Positions 16,742 to 26,421 of a stretch of 64,000 nt of DNA are shown here, piece by piece; position 1 is the first letter of the stretch; each line of letters opens with the position of its first letter. The stretch comes from JAHZKS01 sp047404135 (GTDB lineage: Bacteria; Pseudomonadota; Alphaproteobacteria; Rickettsiales; JABSSG01). Under the pieces are notes generated by a model. That model worked only from the letters and a program-made list of their open reading frames with translations, ran no database searches and was not told the DNA's origin. The stretch covers positions 402,173 through 466,172 of the forward strand of contig JBDOIT010000002.1 in assembly GCA_047404135.1 (NCBI GenBank), in the 5' to 3' direction. Both the position numbers and the translations under genes were made by a program.

Positions 16742-18526
16742 ATGGGTGTAAGCACTAATTTTATAGAAAATCTTAAGGGGCAGATAAGCATCTCTGACCT
16801 AGTTTCTAAAAGGGTAAAATTAACAAAAAAAGGGAAAGATTATTTTGGCAGATGCCCTTTTCATATCGAAAAGACTGCTTCTTTTTCGGTAAATGATACT
16901 AAGCAGTTTTACCATTGTTTTGGCTGCGGCGTTAATGGGGATATAATAAATTTTGTTGAACAAACAGAGAATTTGGACTTTGGAGAGGCCGTTAAGCATC
17001 TGGCGAGATCTTATAATATACCTATTCCTGAAAATACAAAACCCGTATCTAAAGCAGAATTCATGATAGATAAGATTAATATAGAGGCTGCTAAATGGTT
17101 TCATAGGAATCTTCATGCTCAAGAGGCTCTTCCATATCTTAATTATCTGCATAACAGAGAGATATCAAATGAATATATCAAATCTTTCTTCTTGGGATAT
17201 GCGCCAAATACAAAAAATTCATTGATATCCTATTTGAAATCTCGTGGATATCTAGAGAGTGACATTAAGAAAAGTGGCTTGATCACAATATTAGATAATA
17301 GGCAAATAATAGATAAATTTAGAGGCAGGGTAATGTTCCCTATTGTGAACTTTAAGGGAAAAATTATTGCTTTCGGAGGAAGAGCTATTGAGAAGGATGC
17401 GCAGCCTAAATATCTGAATTCTCCAGAAACGGAGGTGTTCCACAAGAAGCAAGTCTTGTATAATGAGAATACATTATTTAAAGAGCTAAGGTCAGAGAAA
17501 CAAGTATATATTGTTGAGGGATATACGGATGTTATCTCCCTATATATGGCAGGAATAAAAAATGTTGTAGCTACACTGGGTACATCTGTGTCAGAATTTC
17601 ATATAAAAAAGCTTTGGAAAATTTCAGAAGCACCTACCGTCTGTATGGATGGGGATGCTGCAGGAATAAAAGCTATGACTAGAGTAATAGACGTTGTGCT
17701 TCCTATTTTGAAGCCTGGATATTCAATAAATTTTGTCAAAATGCCTGAAGGTTTAGATCCAGACGATGTTGTGAAAAATCATTGTGCAGCTTACTTGAAA
17801 AGTTTATTTGAACATAAAATAGATTTATGCGAGGCAATATGGAATTTATACATATCAACGGCAGACCTTAAGACTCCAGAAAAGCAAGCTATGTTAAAAA
17901 AGCGCTTTCAAGATTTATCAGAGAGAATAGAAAATTTGAATGTAAGAAAATTTTACAATCAATACTTCAATAATAGATTGTTTGAATTTTTTAGAGGTAG
18001 AAACTCTATTAAAACCAGAAAGTCTACCATTTCTAAAAGTAAGGTAGAGCCTCTATCTCAATTAGAAAGAGCTTCTTTAAACTTATTGGCACTTATCATG
18101 GAGGCTCCAAGCCTTATGCTAAACAATAAGATTCATGATGAGTTTTTTGCAATAACAATGGATTCAGAGTATTTTCACAAAATATATTCTGCTATTTCTT
18201 TTGTTTACTCTGAGATCTCCAGAAACAAAGAAATAGATGATTTTGATTCTAGATTTAAATCTTTGTTGAAGGACAAGTTGGATTTTTCTATAATCAAGCA
18301 CTTATCTGGAGCGCATACTCGTTTTTTGGATAAAATCAGTATAAAAGATATTAATAATATGATAATGTCATGGGACCAAACTTTTGCATGTTATAGCTTA
18401 GAGGTGCTAAAGGATGAATACAGGAAGTATGCACAGTCTTTAGATGAAGGATCTATGGAGATAGCAGCAAATTTGAAGAAGCAAATAATTGAAACGGAGA
18501 GCTGTATACGCTCATTGTCCGAATAA
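16742..18526 (+). CDS. dnaG: DNA primase DnaG
   Basis: Synthesises RNA primers at the fork. The zinc-binding domain is at the N-terminus (CPFH then HCFGCGVNGDII, about 38-64). The catalytic core has the RGRVMFP block and Toprim motifs EGYTDVISLY and DGDAAG, and a DnaB-interaction region is at the C-terminus. The 594-residue length is normal. It lies 12 bases upstream of rpoD, the classical macromolecular-synthesis pairing without rpsU. Confidence 0.95.
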   Translation: MGVSTNFIENLKGQISISDLVSKRVKLTKKGKDYFGRCPFHIEKTASFSVNDTKQFYHCFGCGVNGDIINFVEQTENLDFGEAVKHLARSYNIPIPENTKPVSKAEFMIDKINIEAAKWFHRNLHAQEALPYLNYLHNREISNEYIKSFFLGYAPNTKNSLISYLKSRGYLESDIKKSGLITILDNRQIIDKFRGRVMFPIVNFKGKIIAFGGRAIEKDAQPKYLNSPETEVFHKKQVLYNENTLFKELRSEKQVYIVEGYTDVISLYMAGIKNVVATLGTSVSEFHIKKLWKISEAPTVCMDGDAAGIKAMTRVIDVVLPILKPGYSINFVKMPEGLDPDDVVKNHCAAYLKSLFEHKIDLCEAIWNLYISTADLKTPEKQAMLKKRFQDLSERIENLNVRKFYNQYFNNRLFEFFRGRNSIKTRKSTISKSKVEPLSQLERASLNLLALIMEAPSLMLNNKIHDEFFAITMDSEYFHKIYSAISFVYSEISRNKEIDDFDSRFKSLLKDKLDFSIIKHLSGAHTRFLDKISIKDINNMIMSWDQTFACYSLEVLKDEYRKYAQSLDEGSMEIAANLKKQIIETESCIRSLSE

Positions 18527-18538
18527 TAGGAAATTCAT

Positions 18539-20467
18539 ATGACTGGAAAAGAAATTAAAATTACAAATGAAGCAATTGAAAATGCAATCAAAAAGCTTAT
18601 TGCATTCGGAAAGAACAAAGGGCTTCTAGAGGTGGAGAGCATATATAAATTGGTTTCTCCAGAGATTGTAGACCAGGATGTTATTGACCATGTAATTACC
18701 TCTATTGAGAAAGCGGGTGTTACAATATTAAATAATGAAGTTGCAAAAGGTGATGACGGAACTACTTTAGAGTCGGATGAGGATGTGGATTCAGAGCCAG
18801 CGGCTACTGCGACTATCAGCGCCCCTACAGAAACTACAGATGATCCAGTAAGAATGTATCTGAAAGACATGGGGGGAGTACATCTTCTATCCAGAGCTGG
18901 AGAAATTGAGATAGCGAAGCGTATAGAGGTTGGTAAAGGCGAGATGCTTAGTGCGCTATGTGAGTTCCCACTTGCCATGAATCAGTTTATTGATTGGTAT
19001 GAGAACCTAGTAAATGAAAAGATTATGCTCAGAGATATCATAGACCTTGAGGCTTTAGCCGGAGATAAGGCGGTCAGCGGAGATGTAGAAGGTGAAGAAA
19101 AGGAATTTGGTGCCGCTCCAGTAGAGGGAAAAACAAATAGCGAAAAGGGTAGCGGAGAATCTGAGGAATCAAATGATGACTTTGATGAGGATGACGAAGA
19201 AGGTACATCAAACATGTCGGTCATCGCTTTAGAGGCTTCTCTGTTCCCGGAAACAATAGATAAATTCAAAGAAATAGCTAAGCTATGTGAGGAGCTATTT
19301 AGCTTCCTTAAGAAGCAAAAAGGTAAAGAAAATTACACAGAAAGCGAAAAATATAAGAGTATTATATCTCAGATTACAGGGAACATTAAAGAACTGCATA
19401 TTAACGACAAAAGCATCGAAGAAATCGTGGATGCTTTATACGGGTATAATCGTAGAATTGTGAATCTTGAGTCCGATTTTTTAAGGCTTGCTGAGAGTAA
19501 CGGCGTAGAAAGAAAAGAATTCTTAAGTCAATTTTTTGGTAAATCTTTGGTCGACGAATGGCTAATGGAAATGGAGGAAAAGGGCTCTAAGGCTTGGAAG
19601 AAATTTATCGATTCACAAAGAAATGATATTAGTGATATACAAGAAGATATGCAAGAGATTAGTGAGGATGTAGGTCTTCCGGTGCAGGAATTTAAGAAGC
19701 TGGTTCTTTCTGTACAAAAAGGCGAAAGAAAGACTACAAAAGCTAAGAAAGAAATGATCGAAGCCAATCTGAGACTGGTAATCTCTATTGCTAAGAAATA
19801 TGCTAATAGAGGCCTACAATTTCTAGACCTTATTCAGGAAGGTAATATAGGCTTGATGAAAGCTGTAGATAAATTCGAATATAGAAGAGGGTATAAATTC
19901 TCTACATATGCAACATGGTGGATTCGTCAGGCAATTACTAGATCGATTGCAGACCAGGCACGTACAATTAGGATACCAGTGCATATGATTGAAACTATCA
20001 ATAAAATTATTCGTACTGGTAGACAAATGTTCTACGAGTTGGGGTATGAGCCAACACCAGCAGAAATTGCAGAAAGACTCTCTATGCCTTTGGAAAAAGT
20101 GAAAAAAGTCATGAAGATTGCGAAAGAGCCCGTAAGTTTAGAAAACCCAGTGGGTGATACTGACGAGGGAAGTGTGCTTGGTGATTTTGTCGCTGATGAT
20201 AACGCAATGTTGCCTGTAGAAGCCGCAGTTCAAACTAATTTACGTGAAATGACTACTAGGATTCTTTCTGGATTAACGCCAAGAGAAGAAAGAGTTCTGC
20301 GTATGCGTTTTGGAATTGGAATGAGTACAGACCACACTTTGGAGGAAGTTGGTCAGCAGTTTTCTGTGACAAGAGAGAGAATTAGGCAGATTGAGGCAAA
20401 GGCGTTGAGGAAGTTAAAGCATCCCAGTCGCTCCAAGATACTAAGAAGTTTTTTGAATATTCTGTAG
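18539..20467 (+). CDS. rpoD: RNA polymerase sigma factor RpoD (sigma-70)
   Basis: Primary sigma factor. Region 1.1 is at the N-terminus. DDPVRMYLKDMGGVHLLSR begins region 1.2, followed by an acidic non-conserved insertion (about 180-230, rich in Glu/Asp). Region 2 is present (NLRLVISIAKKYANRGLQFL, DLIQEGNIGLMKAVDKFEYR, YATWWIRQAITR), as are region 3 and region 4.2 (SVTRERIRQIEAKALRKL). 642 residues. AGGA lies upstream of the ATG, 12 bases after dnaG. Confidence 0.97.
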   Translation: MTGKEIKITNEAIENAIKKLIAFGKNKGLLEVESIYKLVSPEIVDQDVIDHVITSIEKAGVTILNNEVAKGDDGTTLESDEDVDSEPAATATISAPTETTDDPVRMYLKDMGGVHLLSRAGEIEIAKRIEVGKGEMLSALCEFPLAMNQFIDWYENLVNEKIMLRDIIDLEALAGDKAVSGDVEGEEKEFGAAPVEGKTNSEKGSGESEESNDDFDEDDEEGTSNMSVIALEASLFPETIDKFKEIAKLCEELFSFLKKQKGKENYTESEKYKSIISQITGNIKELHINDKSIEEIVDALYGYNRRIVNLESDFLRLAESNGVERKEFLSQFFGKSLVDEWLMEMEEKGSKAWKKFIDSQRNDISDIQEDMQEISEDVGLPVQEFKKLVLSVQKGERKTTKAKKEMIEANLRLVISIAKKYANRGLQFLDLIQEGNIGLMKAVDKFEYRRGYKFSTYATWWIRQAITRSIADQARTIRIPVHMIETINKIIRTGRQMFYELGYEPTPAEIAERLSMPLEKVKKVMKIAKEPVSLENPVGDTDEGSVLGDFVADDNAMLPVEAAVQTNLREMTTRILSGLTPREERVLRMRFGIGMSTDHTLEEVGQQFSVTRERIRQIEAKALRKLKHPSRSKILRSFLNIL

Positions 20468-20475
20468 CTAAATGA

Positions 20476-20552
20476 TGGCGCGTCCTGAGAGATTCGAACT
20501 CCCGACCTACAGATTAGAAGTCTGTTGCTCTATCCAGCTGAGCTAAGGACGC
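20476..20552 (-). tRNA. tRNA-Arg (anticodon TCT)
   Basis: Seventy-seven bases including encoded CCA. The acceptor pairs GCGTCCT with AGGACGC, discriminator G. The D arm is AGCTCAGCTGGATAGAGC, the anticodon stem ACAGA/TCTGT closes the loop CTTCTAA, and the T loop is TTCGAAT. It sits on the opposite strand between rpoD and lptD, 7 bases from the lptD start. Confidence 0.94.
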
Positions 20553-20559
20553 AATTATT

Positions 20560-22785
20560 ATGATGTACTACTATAATCGAGATACTAATATAGCAAGACG
20601 ATTTCTACCATATAATTCTCTAAGTGGCAATTATAAAGTTCTTACACTGCTGAGCTTACTTATATTTATAATCTTTTCTGCTCTGGTATCTTCATTTGCA
20701 GAGGGAAATAATTCATATGTAGTTGATGCTGATACAGTAGAATATGACAATATTCAAAATGTACTCGTGGCTAGAGGTAATGTAGATGTTGTCACAGAAG
20801 GTTATCGTTTGAAATCAGATAAAATTATATACTATAAGAATACCAATAGAGCATATGCCTATGGAAATGTTCAAGTAATATATGCAAATGAAGACACTAT
20901 CAATTCTGACTTTATTGAGTTAGATAATAATGCTAAGGAGATTATAGCATACATGGCTAACGCTCTTCTAGACAAAGAAAACCGCTTTATTGCAGAAACT
21001 GTTCAGTACTCTCAAGAGGGTGTGACTGTATTTAAAAATGTCTCGTACACCCCATGCCCTGTATGTGAGGGTAGAAGCCCACAATGGCAAGTTAGTGCAT
21101 CAACGGTTGTGTATCAAAAGGAGAGGGACGTATCATATTGGAATAATCTCTTCAAAATTTATGGTGTCCCAGTATTCTACCTTCCCTATATGAGAGCGCC
21201 TTCGCCAGATGCGCCTTCTAAAAGTGGATTTATGATACCACACCAATATCAATCTAACCGAGTATACGGGCATTCGATTTCTGTTCCGTATTATTTGCGA
21301 ATGTCTGATAATAAAGATTTGCTATATTCGCCAATGATTACTTCAAAAAAGGGCATAATACATAGAGCGCAATTTAGACACTTATTAGAGAAGGGTAGCT
21401 ATTCTTTAGTAGGGAACTATATAAAAACAAACAAAACTTCTGTATCAGCAGTACCAGACCATAGATATCATGTTGCAGGAGAGCTTTCTTATGGATTTAA
21501 TGATAGATGGAGTGCGAATGCTAAGTTAGACAGAGCTTCCGATAAAGCATATCTCCATAATTACTGGCAGGAATCACCAAACTATTTGAACTCTAACATA
21601 GAGATCCTCTATAGGAATGGGTATGATTATGGGTCAATAGAGAGCTATGTCTTCCAGGGATTAAGAAGTACGGATTCTAAGAGTGCTGATGTTACAGTGT
21701 TGCCTTTATTAAGGTATCATAAATCTTTTGCAAGTGGGCATGGTAACTATACTTTTGATTATAATGCTGTGAATATTCTGAGAGATTCAGGTGTAAGAAG
21801 TAACCGTGCTTCAGCTAATGTTGCATGGGAGAAAACATATTATTATAATTATCAAGAAATCAAAATAAGGCCTAACATGCAAGTTGATCTTTATAATTTT
21901 CAAAATAAAGACCAGACAGATTCTTTGAGTTCTGCACCAAGAAGTAAGAATCAGGTAATTCGATCTGTGCCATCCTTAGAGTTAAAATGGAGGTATCCAC
22001 TAATTAGTAGGCACAAGAAAGGAGAATTCTATCTAGAGCCCACGATAGATATGGTAGTGAGCCCGAATAACTCTCAAAATGATAAAATAATAAATGAGGA
22101 TAGCCAGGAGGTTGAAATTTCTGATTCCAACTTATTCAGTAGAAATAGATATGCAGGTTTTGACAGAATCGAGACTGGTACAAGAGTAAGTTATGGGCTA
22201 TTTGCTTCTGGTGTTATTTTAGACAACTTCGGGTATACTGCTTTAGTAGGTCAAAGTTATAGAATGGTTAAGGATGATAGCTATACAGTAGATAGTGGGA
22301 TGTATAACCGACATTTCTCTGACTATGTTGGCAGGGTAGGTATGGATTTATCAAAGAATTTAGAATTATATATTCGTACCAGAATTGATGCAAAGAATTA
22401 TGATCTGAGGAGGGGAGAGATTGGTGCTAATGTAGGTTTTGATATTGGAGGTAAAAGCAATATAGATCGTATTGCTTTTTGGGGAAGGCATATACATTAT
22501 AATTATATCTCTACAGCTAGTTCTAATAAGGTGAATAAATCTACATCGATAAATGGCAGAGTAGATTTTGCTAAAGAATGGTTTGTTGGGGCAGAGGTAA
22601 CCCTTAACGGAACTAGGAGTAAAAACTTTCTTGTGGGATCTAAAATAGATATTGGATATAAAGGAGAATGTTCTACTTTCAGAATTTCTCTTTTAAAAGA
22701 TTACACAAAAGATCTGAATATAGGAATTAAGCCTACAAGAGGGTTTTTACTTGACTTCGAGGTACATCTAAAGAATATTAATTAA
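20560..22785 (+). CDS. lptD: LPS-assembly outer membrane protein LptD
   Basis: Outer-membrane beta-barrel that inserts LPS into the outer leaflet. An N-terminal hydrophobic signal (about 26-46, ending SSFAEG) is preceded by an unusually long 25-residue n-region. The periplasmic OstA/LptA-like jellyroll follows (DADTVEYDNIQNVLVARGNV), then the Cys pair motif YTPCPVCEG and a C-terminal barrel with alternating aromatic strands. 741 residues, typical for alphaproteobacteria. A second ATG directly follows the first. It heads lptD-surA-rsmA. Confidence 0.93.
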   Translation: MMYYYNRDTNIARRFLPYNSLSGNYKVLTLLSLLIFIIFSALVSSFAEGNNSYVVDADTVEYDNIQNVLVARGNVDVVTEGYRLKSDKIIYYKNTNRAYAYGNVQVIYANEDTINSDFIELDNNAKEIIAYMANALLDKENRFIAETVQYSQEGVTVFKNVSYTPCPVCEGRSPQWQVSASTVVYQKERDVSYWNNLFKIYGVPVFYLPYMRAPSPDAPSKSGFMIPHQYQSNRVYGHSISVPYYLRMSDNKDLLYSPMITSKKGIIHRAQFRHLLEKGSYSLVGNYIKTNKTSVSAVPDHRYHVAGELSYGFNDRWSANAKLDRASDKAYLHNYWQESPNYLNSNIEILYRNGYDYGSIESYVFQGLRSTDSKSADVTVLPLLRYHKSFASGHGNYTFDYNAVNILRDSGVRSNRASANVAWEKTYYYNYQEIKIRPNMQVDLYNFQNKDQTDSLSSAPRSKNQVIRSVPSLELKWRYPLISRHKKGEFYLEPTIDMVVSPNNSQNDKIINEDSQEVEISDSNLFSRNRYAGFDRIETGTRVSYGLFASGVILDNFGYTALVGQSYRMVKDDSYTVDSGMYNRHFSDYVGRVGMDLSKNLELYIRTRIDAKNYDLRRGEIGANVGFDIGGKSNIDRIAFWGRHIHYNYISTASSNKVNKSTSINGRVDFAKEWFVGAEVTLNGTRSKNFLVGSKIDIGYKGECSTFRISLLKDYTKDLNIGIKPTRGFLLDFEVHLKNIN

Positions 22786-22808
22786 TGTAAATGAGGTTGA
22801 GCTAAGCG

Positions 22809-23690
22809 ATGATACGGATATTTTGTTCTATGCTATTTCTTTTGAGTTGCAACATATGCTTTGCAGACAACCAGATTGTAGCGATAGTCGATAAAGAAAT
22901 TATCACTAAAAATGATTTGGATGAAAGAATCAAGGCCACTTTAGAGAGCAACCCTGCTGCATCTAAGGTAAGAGAGGGAGAGCTTCTCTCGAGTGTATTA
23001 AATTCAATGATTAATGAGAAAGTATTTGTGCAAGAGGCACAAGGGTTAGGTATAGATCCTTCAAAAAAGGAAATAGAGGATGTGATAAGAAATATCGAAA
23101 AAAGCAAGGGAATGAAGAAAGGCAATCTTTTGAAAGATTTAGCGAGTAAGGGGCTATCAACCGAAGCTTTTTTGGGGCAATTGAAAACTAACATTATATG
23201 GGATAGATTGTTATCTCAGGTTATTGCTGGTAAAATTGAAGTATCCAACCAAGAAGTGTTGAACCTTATCAGCAATTCAAAGCCTGAAAAAGTTTATATG
23301 GATGCTTATATAGCGAGCGTTGAGACAAAAAACAAATCAGATTATCGTAGTTTAAAAAAGGTTAGAAATAATACTAAATATTGCTCATCCTTGGATCACA
23401 TAAGGAGTAAAGAAATCAGTGTAAATAAAATCACTGCAAATTTGCAAGAGATTAAGGATCTGAAGACAAAAAAGATTCTTTCGGATATGCAAAAAGGCGA
23501 AGTATCTACAATATACGATGATTTAGGGAGAAGCAAATTTGCGGTAGTATGCAATAAAAGATACGATATGAATACTACCGAAATGTCTGCTTTCGATAAT
23601 ATGATTAGAGAGAAGAAGATTGCTGTGCAAGCTGATTATTATATGCAAAATTTGAAGAAGAAGAAATTCATAGAAATATATGATTTTTAA
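22809..23690 (+). CDS. surA: SurA-like periplasmic chaperone, short form
   Basis: A signal peptide (about 1-19, ending CFA before DNQ) is followed by the SurA N-terminal chaperone fold (QIVAIVDKEIITKNDLDERI, ... LNSMINEKVFVQEAQGLGID). At 293 residues it is far shorter than E. coli SurA (428). Only a weak C-terminal rotamase-like remnant (DMQKGEVSTIYDDLGRSKFA) is visible, so peptidyl-prolyl isomerase activity is doubtful. Its place between lptD and rsmA is the conserved proteobacterial order and supports the call. Its TAA shares an A with the rsmA ATG. Confidence 0.85.
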   Translation: MIRIFCSMLFLLSCNICFADNQIVAIVDKEIITKNDLDERIKATLESNPAASKVREGELLSSVLNSMINEKVFVQEAQGLGIDPSKKEIEDVIRNIEKSKGMKKGNLLKDLASKGLSTEAFLGQLKTNIIWDRLLSQVIAGKIEVSNQEVLNLISNSKPEKVYMDAYIASVETKNKSDYRSLKKVRNNTKYCSSLDHIRSKEISVNKITANLQEIKDLKTKKILSDMQKGEVSTIYDDLGRSKFAVVCNKRYDMNTTEMSAFDNMIREKKIAVQADYYMQNLKKKKFIEIYDF

Positions 23691-24493
23691 TGGCTAACGA
23701 TTTCAAAAAATATGGGGTCCGCCCTTCTAAGAAATTAGGTCAAAATTTTCTCATTGATAAAAATACCTCCAGTAAAATTGCAAGGCAGCTAACGCGTCCT
23801 GAGGGCAAGATTGTTATGGAAATAGGTTGTGGCTTAGGAGGCTTAACCGAGAATTTACTAGAATTGCCAATACAAAAACTAATAGCCGTTGAGTATGATA
23901 GGGCGTGTATAAAATACCTTCGTGACTTACGAGAGAAAAACCCTAAAATACAACTTGTTGCAGAAGATGCTTTGCGTATAGATGAGAACGCTTTGGCAGG
24001 CGGCAAGAGGTTTAGTATAGTTTCAAATTTACCCTATAATATATCAGTGGTTTTGCTCATTAAATGGCTTGATAATCTCTCGTTGATCGATGAAATGGTT
24101 TTGATGTTTCAAAAGGAAGTAGCGGAGCGCATCGCTGCAAAACCCGGCAGCAAGCTATATGGTATAGTATCTGTTCTAGCGCAATATATGTGCAATATTG
24201 AGTATTGTTTTGATGTCCCCCCCTCAGTATTTTATCCCCCTCCAAAAGTGATGTCAGGGATTATTAGTGTGCTTCCAAAAGAGATAGATGAGGATAAGAT
24301 TAGAACCTATAAAAAAATCAAAATGTTATGCAATAAAGCATTTAACCAACGTCGTAAAATGCTGCGTAATACTATGAAAGATTTATTTGAGGACCCTGAA
24401 AAAGAACTCCGATCTATAGGTTTAAGTGGCCAAATGCGTCCCGAAGAGTTATCTGTTGATGACTTTGAGAGATTGGCGAAACTAGGTGTATAG
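23690..24493 (+). CDS. rsmA: 16S rRNA (adenine1518/1519-N6)-dimethyltransferase RsmA (KsgA)
   Basis: Dimethylates two adenines in the 3' helix of 16S rRNA. Signatures: RPSKKLGQNFLID at the N-terminus, the SAM motif VMEIGCGLGGLTE (about 42-54), the catalytic SNLPYNIS near 106-113, and VFYPPPKVMSG. 267 residues. The start overlaps the surA stop by one base (TAATG), so translation is coupled. Confidence 0.96.
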   Translation: MANDFKKYGVRPSKKLGQNFLIDKNTSSKIARQLTRPEGKIVMEIGCGLGGLTENLLELPIQKLIAVEYDRACIKYLRDLREKNPKIQLVAEDALRIDENALAGGKRFSIVSNLPYNISVVLLIKWLDNLSLIDEMVLMFQKEVAERIAAKPGSKLYGIVSVLAQYMCNIEYCFDVPPSVFYPPPKVMSGIISVLPKEIDEDKIRTYKKIKMLCNKAFNQRRKMLRNTMKDLFEDPEKELRSIGLSGQMRPEELSVDDFERLAKLGV

Positions 24494-24686
24494 ATTAACT
24501 CTTATTGGTGTGTCATGAATTTACACAGGGGTCACATTCAATAAATGCAAACAAGTTAAGCGATTCATTGAAAAGTTGAAAGATTTTAATCAGTAAGATA
24601 AAGAGAAGATATTTGATCATGGCTTTGTAGCTACACAAAAAGCAATAAATAAAATAAAAATAAACTATATTAGGAGTGGTGTAAAA

Positions 24687-25445
24687 TTGTTAACTAAAGA
24701 AATCATTGTAAAAGGTCTTGAGAATAAAGATATAAAAGTTGATGTCTTACAAAAGACAGAATCTACGAATGATTATTTTAAGCATATTGTTTCGGAGTCA
24801 CCATATCTATGTGTGGCGGATTACCAGTCAAAAGGTAGAGGTAGGCTCAATAGAGAATGGGTTTCCCCATCAGGAAGCAATATATATATATCACTATTAT
24901 ACCGATTCTATAAATACACAAATCAGTTAAGTGGACTAAGTCTTTCTACGGGGTTGGCTATTAGAGAGGCGTTAATGGTATCTTCTGGGGTGGATGGGAT
25001 CAGCGTTAAATGGCCCAATGACATACTGTATGACGGGAGAAAGCTGGCAGGGATATTAATAGAGACAAAATCTATAAAGAACCAATTTTATGCCGTGGTT
25101 GGAATAGGGGTGAATGTAAATATGGAGGAGTCTGAAGAAGATATTCAGGGACCATGGACATCTCTTAGTAAAATCACAGGAAAAGAGCAAGATAGGTCTG
25201 AGTTGATTTCAAGTATTGTAAATAGCGTAATCAAATATTATAAGAAGCTTGAGCGTCACGGCTTTTCTCAATTTGCAAGTGAGTGGGAAGATAAGGATGT
25301 GTTGCGTGGTAGGCAGGTAAGATTAAAGCAGGGTAATAGGATATTCGAAGGCCCTTGTCTAGGGGTAGACGAGCGTGGTAGATTGTCAATACGCACGGAT
25401 ACTGGTCTTAGATTATTTAATTACGGAGAAGTAACAACTAGATAG
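24687..25445 (+). CDS. birA: biotin--[acetyl-CoA-carboxylase] ligase BirA
   Basis: Attaches biotin to the carboxylase carrier protein. The biotin/ATP-binding motif QSKGRGRLNREWVSPSGSN is at about 48-66, followed by VKWPNDILYDGRKLAGILIE near 110-129. No N-terminal helix-turn-helix is present, so it is a pure ligase without repressor function. The TTG start is favoured by AGGAG at 24672-24676. 252 residues. It ends exactly where the convergent znuA stop begins. Confidence 0.93.
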   Translation: MLTKEIIVKGLENKDIKVDVLQKTESTNDYFKHIVSESPYLCVADYQSKGRGRLNREWVSPSGSNIYISLLYRFYKYTNQLSGLSLSTGLAIREALMVSSGVDGISVKWPNDILYDGRKLAGILIETKSIKNQFYAVVGIGVNVNMEESEEDIQGPWTSLSKITGKEQDRSELISSIVNSVIKYYKKLERHGFSQFASEWEDKDVLRGRQVRLKQGNRIFEGPCLGVDERGRLSIRTDTGLRLFNYGEVTTR

Positions 25446-26414
25446 TTATCTTTTAACGCAGTCACGTATATTGAGTGCATTTTGCTTCATCATAAAGAAA
25501 TATAAGTCCTTGGGGGATATATTTTTTCCGAAGCTACCTCCTTCTATATCTAGATACCCTGCATTAGTATTAGTACTTTTTGCCACTTTATTAATGACTT
25601 CGTTTGAAAATTGAGGTTCTGCGAATATACATTGAACATTATTTTGTTCAATATTCTTCCTAAGATTTTGAAGTGTTTTGGGCCCATAAATAAAGTTACT
25701 GCCTGCGACCGAACCTGCGTTCTTTAGATTGTATCTTTTTTCGAAATACTGATACGCATCGTGGAATACAATGAATTGAGAATTTTGCACTTTCCTATCT
25801 AGAATCAATTTGATCTCTTTATCTAATTTGTACAATTTTTTTAGAGTATCCTCTGTGTTTCTCTTATAAATATGCGAATGCTCAGGGTTAAGTTCGATTA
25901 CATTTTTTTCTATCTGCTTTACCATGGCTTCTGCGTTTCCTATACTGGTCCATAAATGTAGATCTATAGTGTGACGAAGGTGGTCATGGTCATGGTCATG
26001 GTCATGGTCATGGTGATGACAATCATGTTGGTCATGACCATGGGAGTCATGTGTATGTAGGACTTTTATATTCCTTGCGGGTAAAGTTTTAATTCCAGAA
26101 GAATGTGAAAGCTCTATAATTTTAGCTTTGAGGTTATTCTTGGAGATATAATGCGCAAGGAAGGTTTCAAAATTTTTATCTACAATAAAAATAATATCTG
26201 CTTGTTGTATCTTATGTATATCTGATGGCTTTAACTGGTAATGATGTGGAGAGATATTGGGGTGTACCATAAGATCAGATACATCATAATCTTGTACAAC
26301 ATTTTTTACCAAGCTATAGATAGGGTTGATACTGACTAATATCTTTAGCTTTTCTGTATGTGCAGAAGCTGTCTGAATACTAAGCAAAAATAACGCAAGT
26401 AGAAAATGTTTCAT
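25446..26414 (-). CDS. znuA: zinc ABC transporter substrate-binding protein ZnuA
   Basis: Periplasmic metal-binding protein of the cluster-9 family. The signal peptide is MKHFLLALFLLSIQTASA. Metal ligands are expected from H at SPHHYQLKP, the DLHLWTS His, the FHDAYQYF His and the C-terminal LDIEGG acid. Between the first and second lobes lies a His/Asp-rich loop (about 125-150) typical of zinc-specific ZnuA, here encoded by a hexanucleotide tandem repeat. ATG 26414 gives a clean signal peptide; the longer frame to 26489 would run into the upstream gene. No znuB or znuC is adjacent. Confidence 0.9.
   Translation of the reverse strand: MKHFLLALFLLSIQTASAHTEKLKILVSINPIYSLVKNVVQDYDVSDLMVHPNISPHHYQLKPSDIHKIQQADIIFIVDKNFETFLAHYISKNNLKAKIIELSHSSGIKTLPARNIKVLHTHDSHGHDQHDCHHHDHDHDHDHDHLRHTIDLHLWTSIGNAEAMVKQIEKNVIELNPEHSHIYKRNTEDTLKKLYKLDKEIKLILDRKVQNSQFIVFHDAYQYFEKRYNLKNAGSVAGSNFIYGPKTLQNLRKNIEQNNVQCIFAEPQFSNEVINKVAKSTNTNAGYLDIEGGSFGKNISPKDLYFFMMKQNALNIRDCVKR
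25982..26017 (-). repeat. hexanucleotide tandem repeat inside znuA
   Basis: Five perfect GGTCAT units plus one GGTGAT unit on the plus strand, in frame with znuA, encode alternating His-Asp in the metal-binding loop. Slippage would change the loop by two residues at a time without breaking the frame. Confidence 0.9.
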
Positions 26415-26421
26415 TTGTTGT

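Noticed and set aside
24494..24686. Gap before birA looked like a transposase remnant (frame reading KRFIEKLKDF)
   Set aside because: Only a dozen residues are suggestive, no IS ends or further motifs are visible; too weak to call.
25982..26017. Short tandem repeat considered as part of a CRISPR-like array
   Set aside because: Units are six bases with no spacers and lie in frame inside znuA. No CRISPR array or cas gene was seen in the window.
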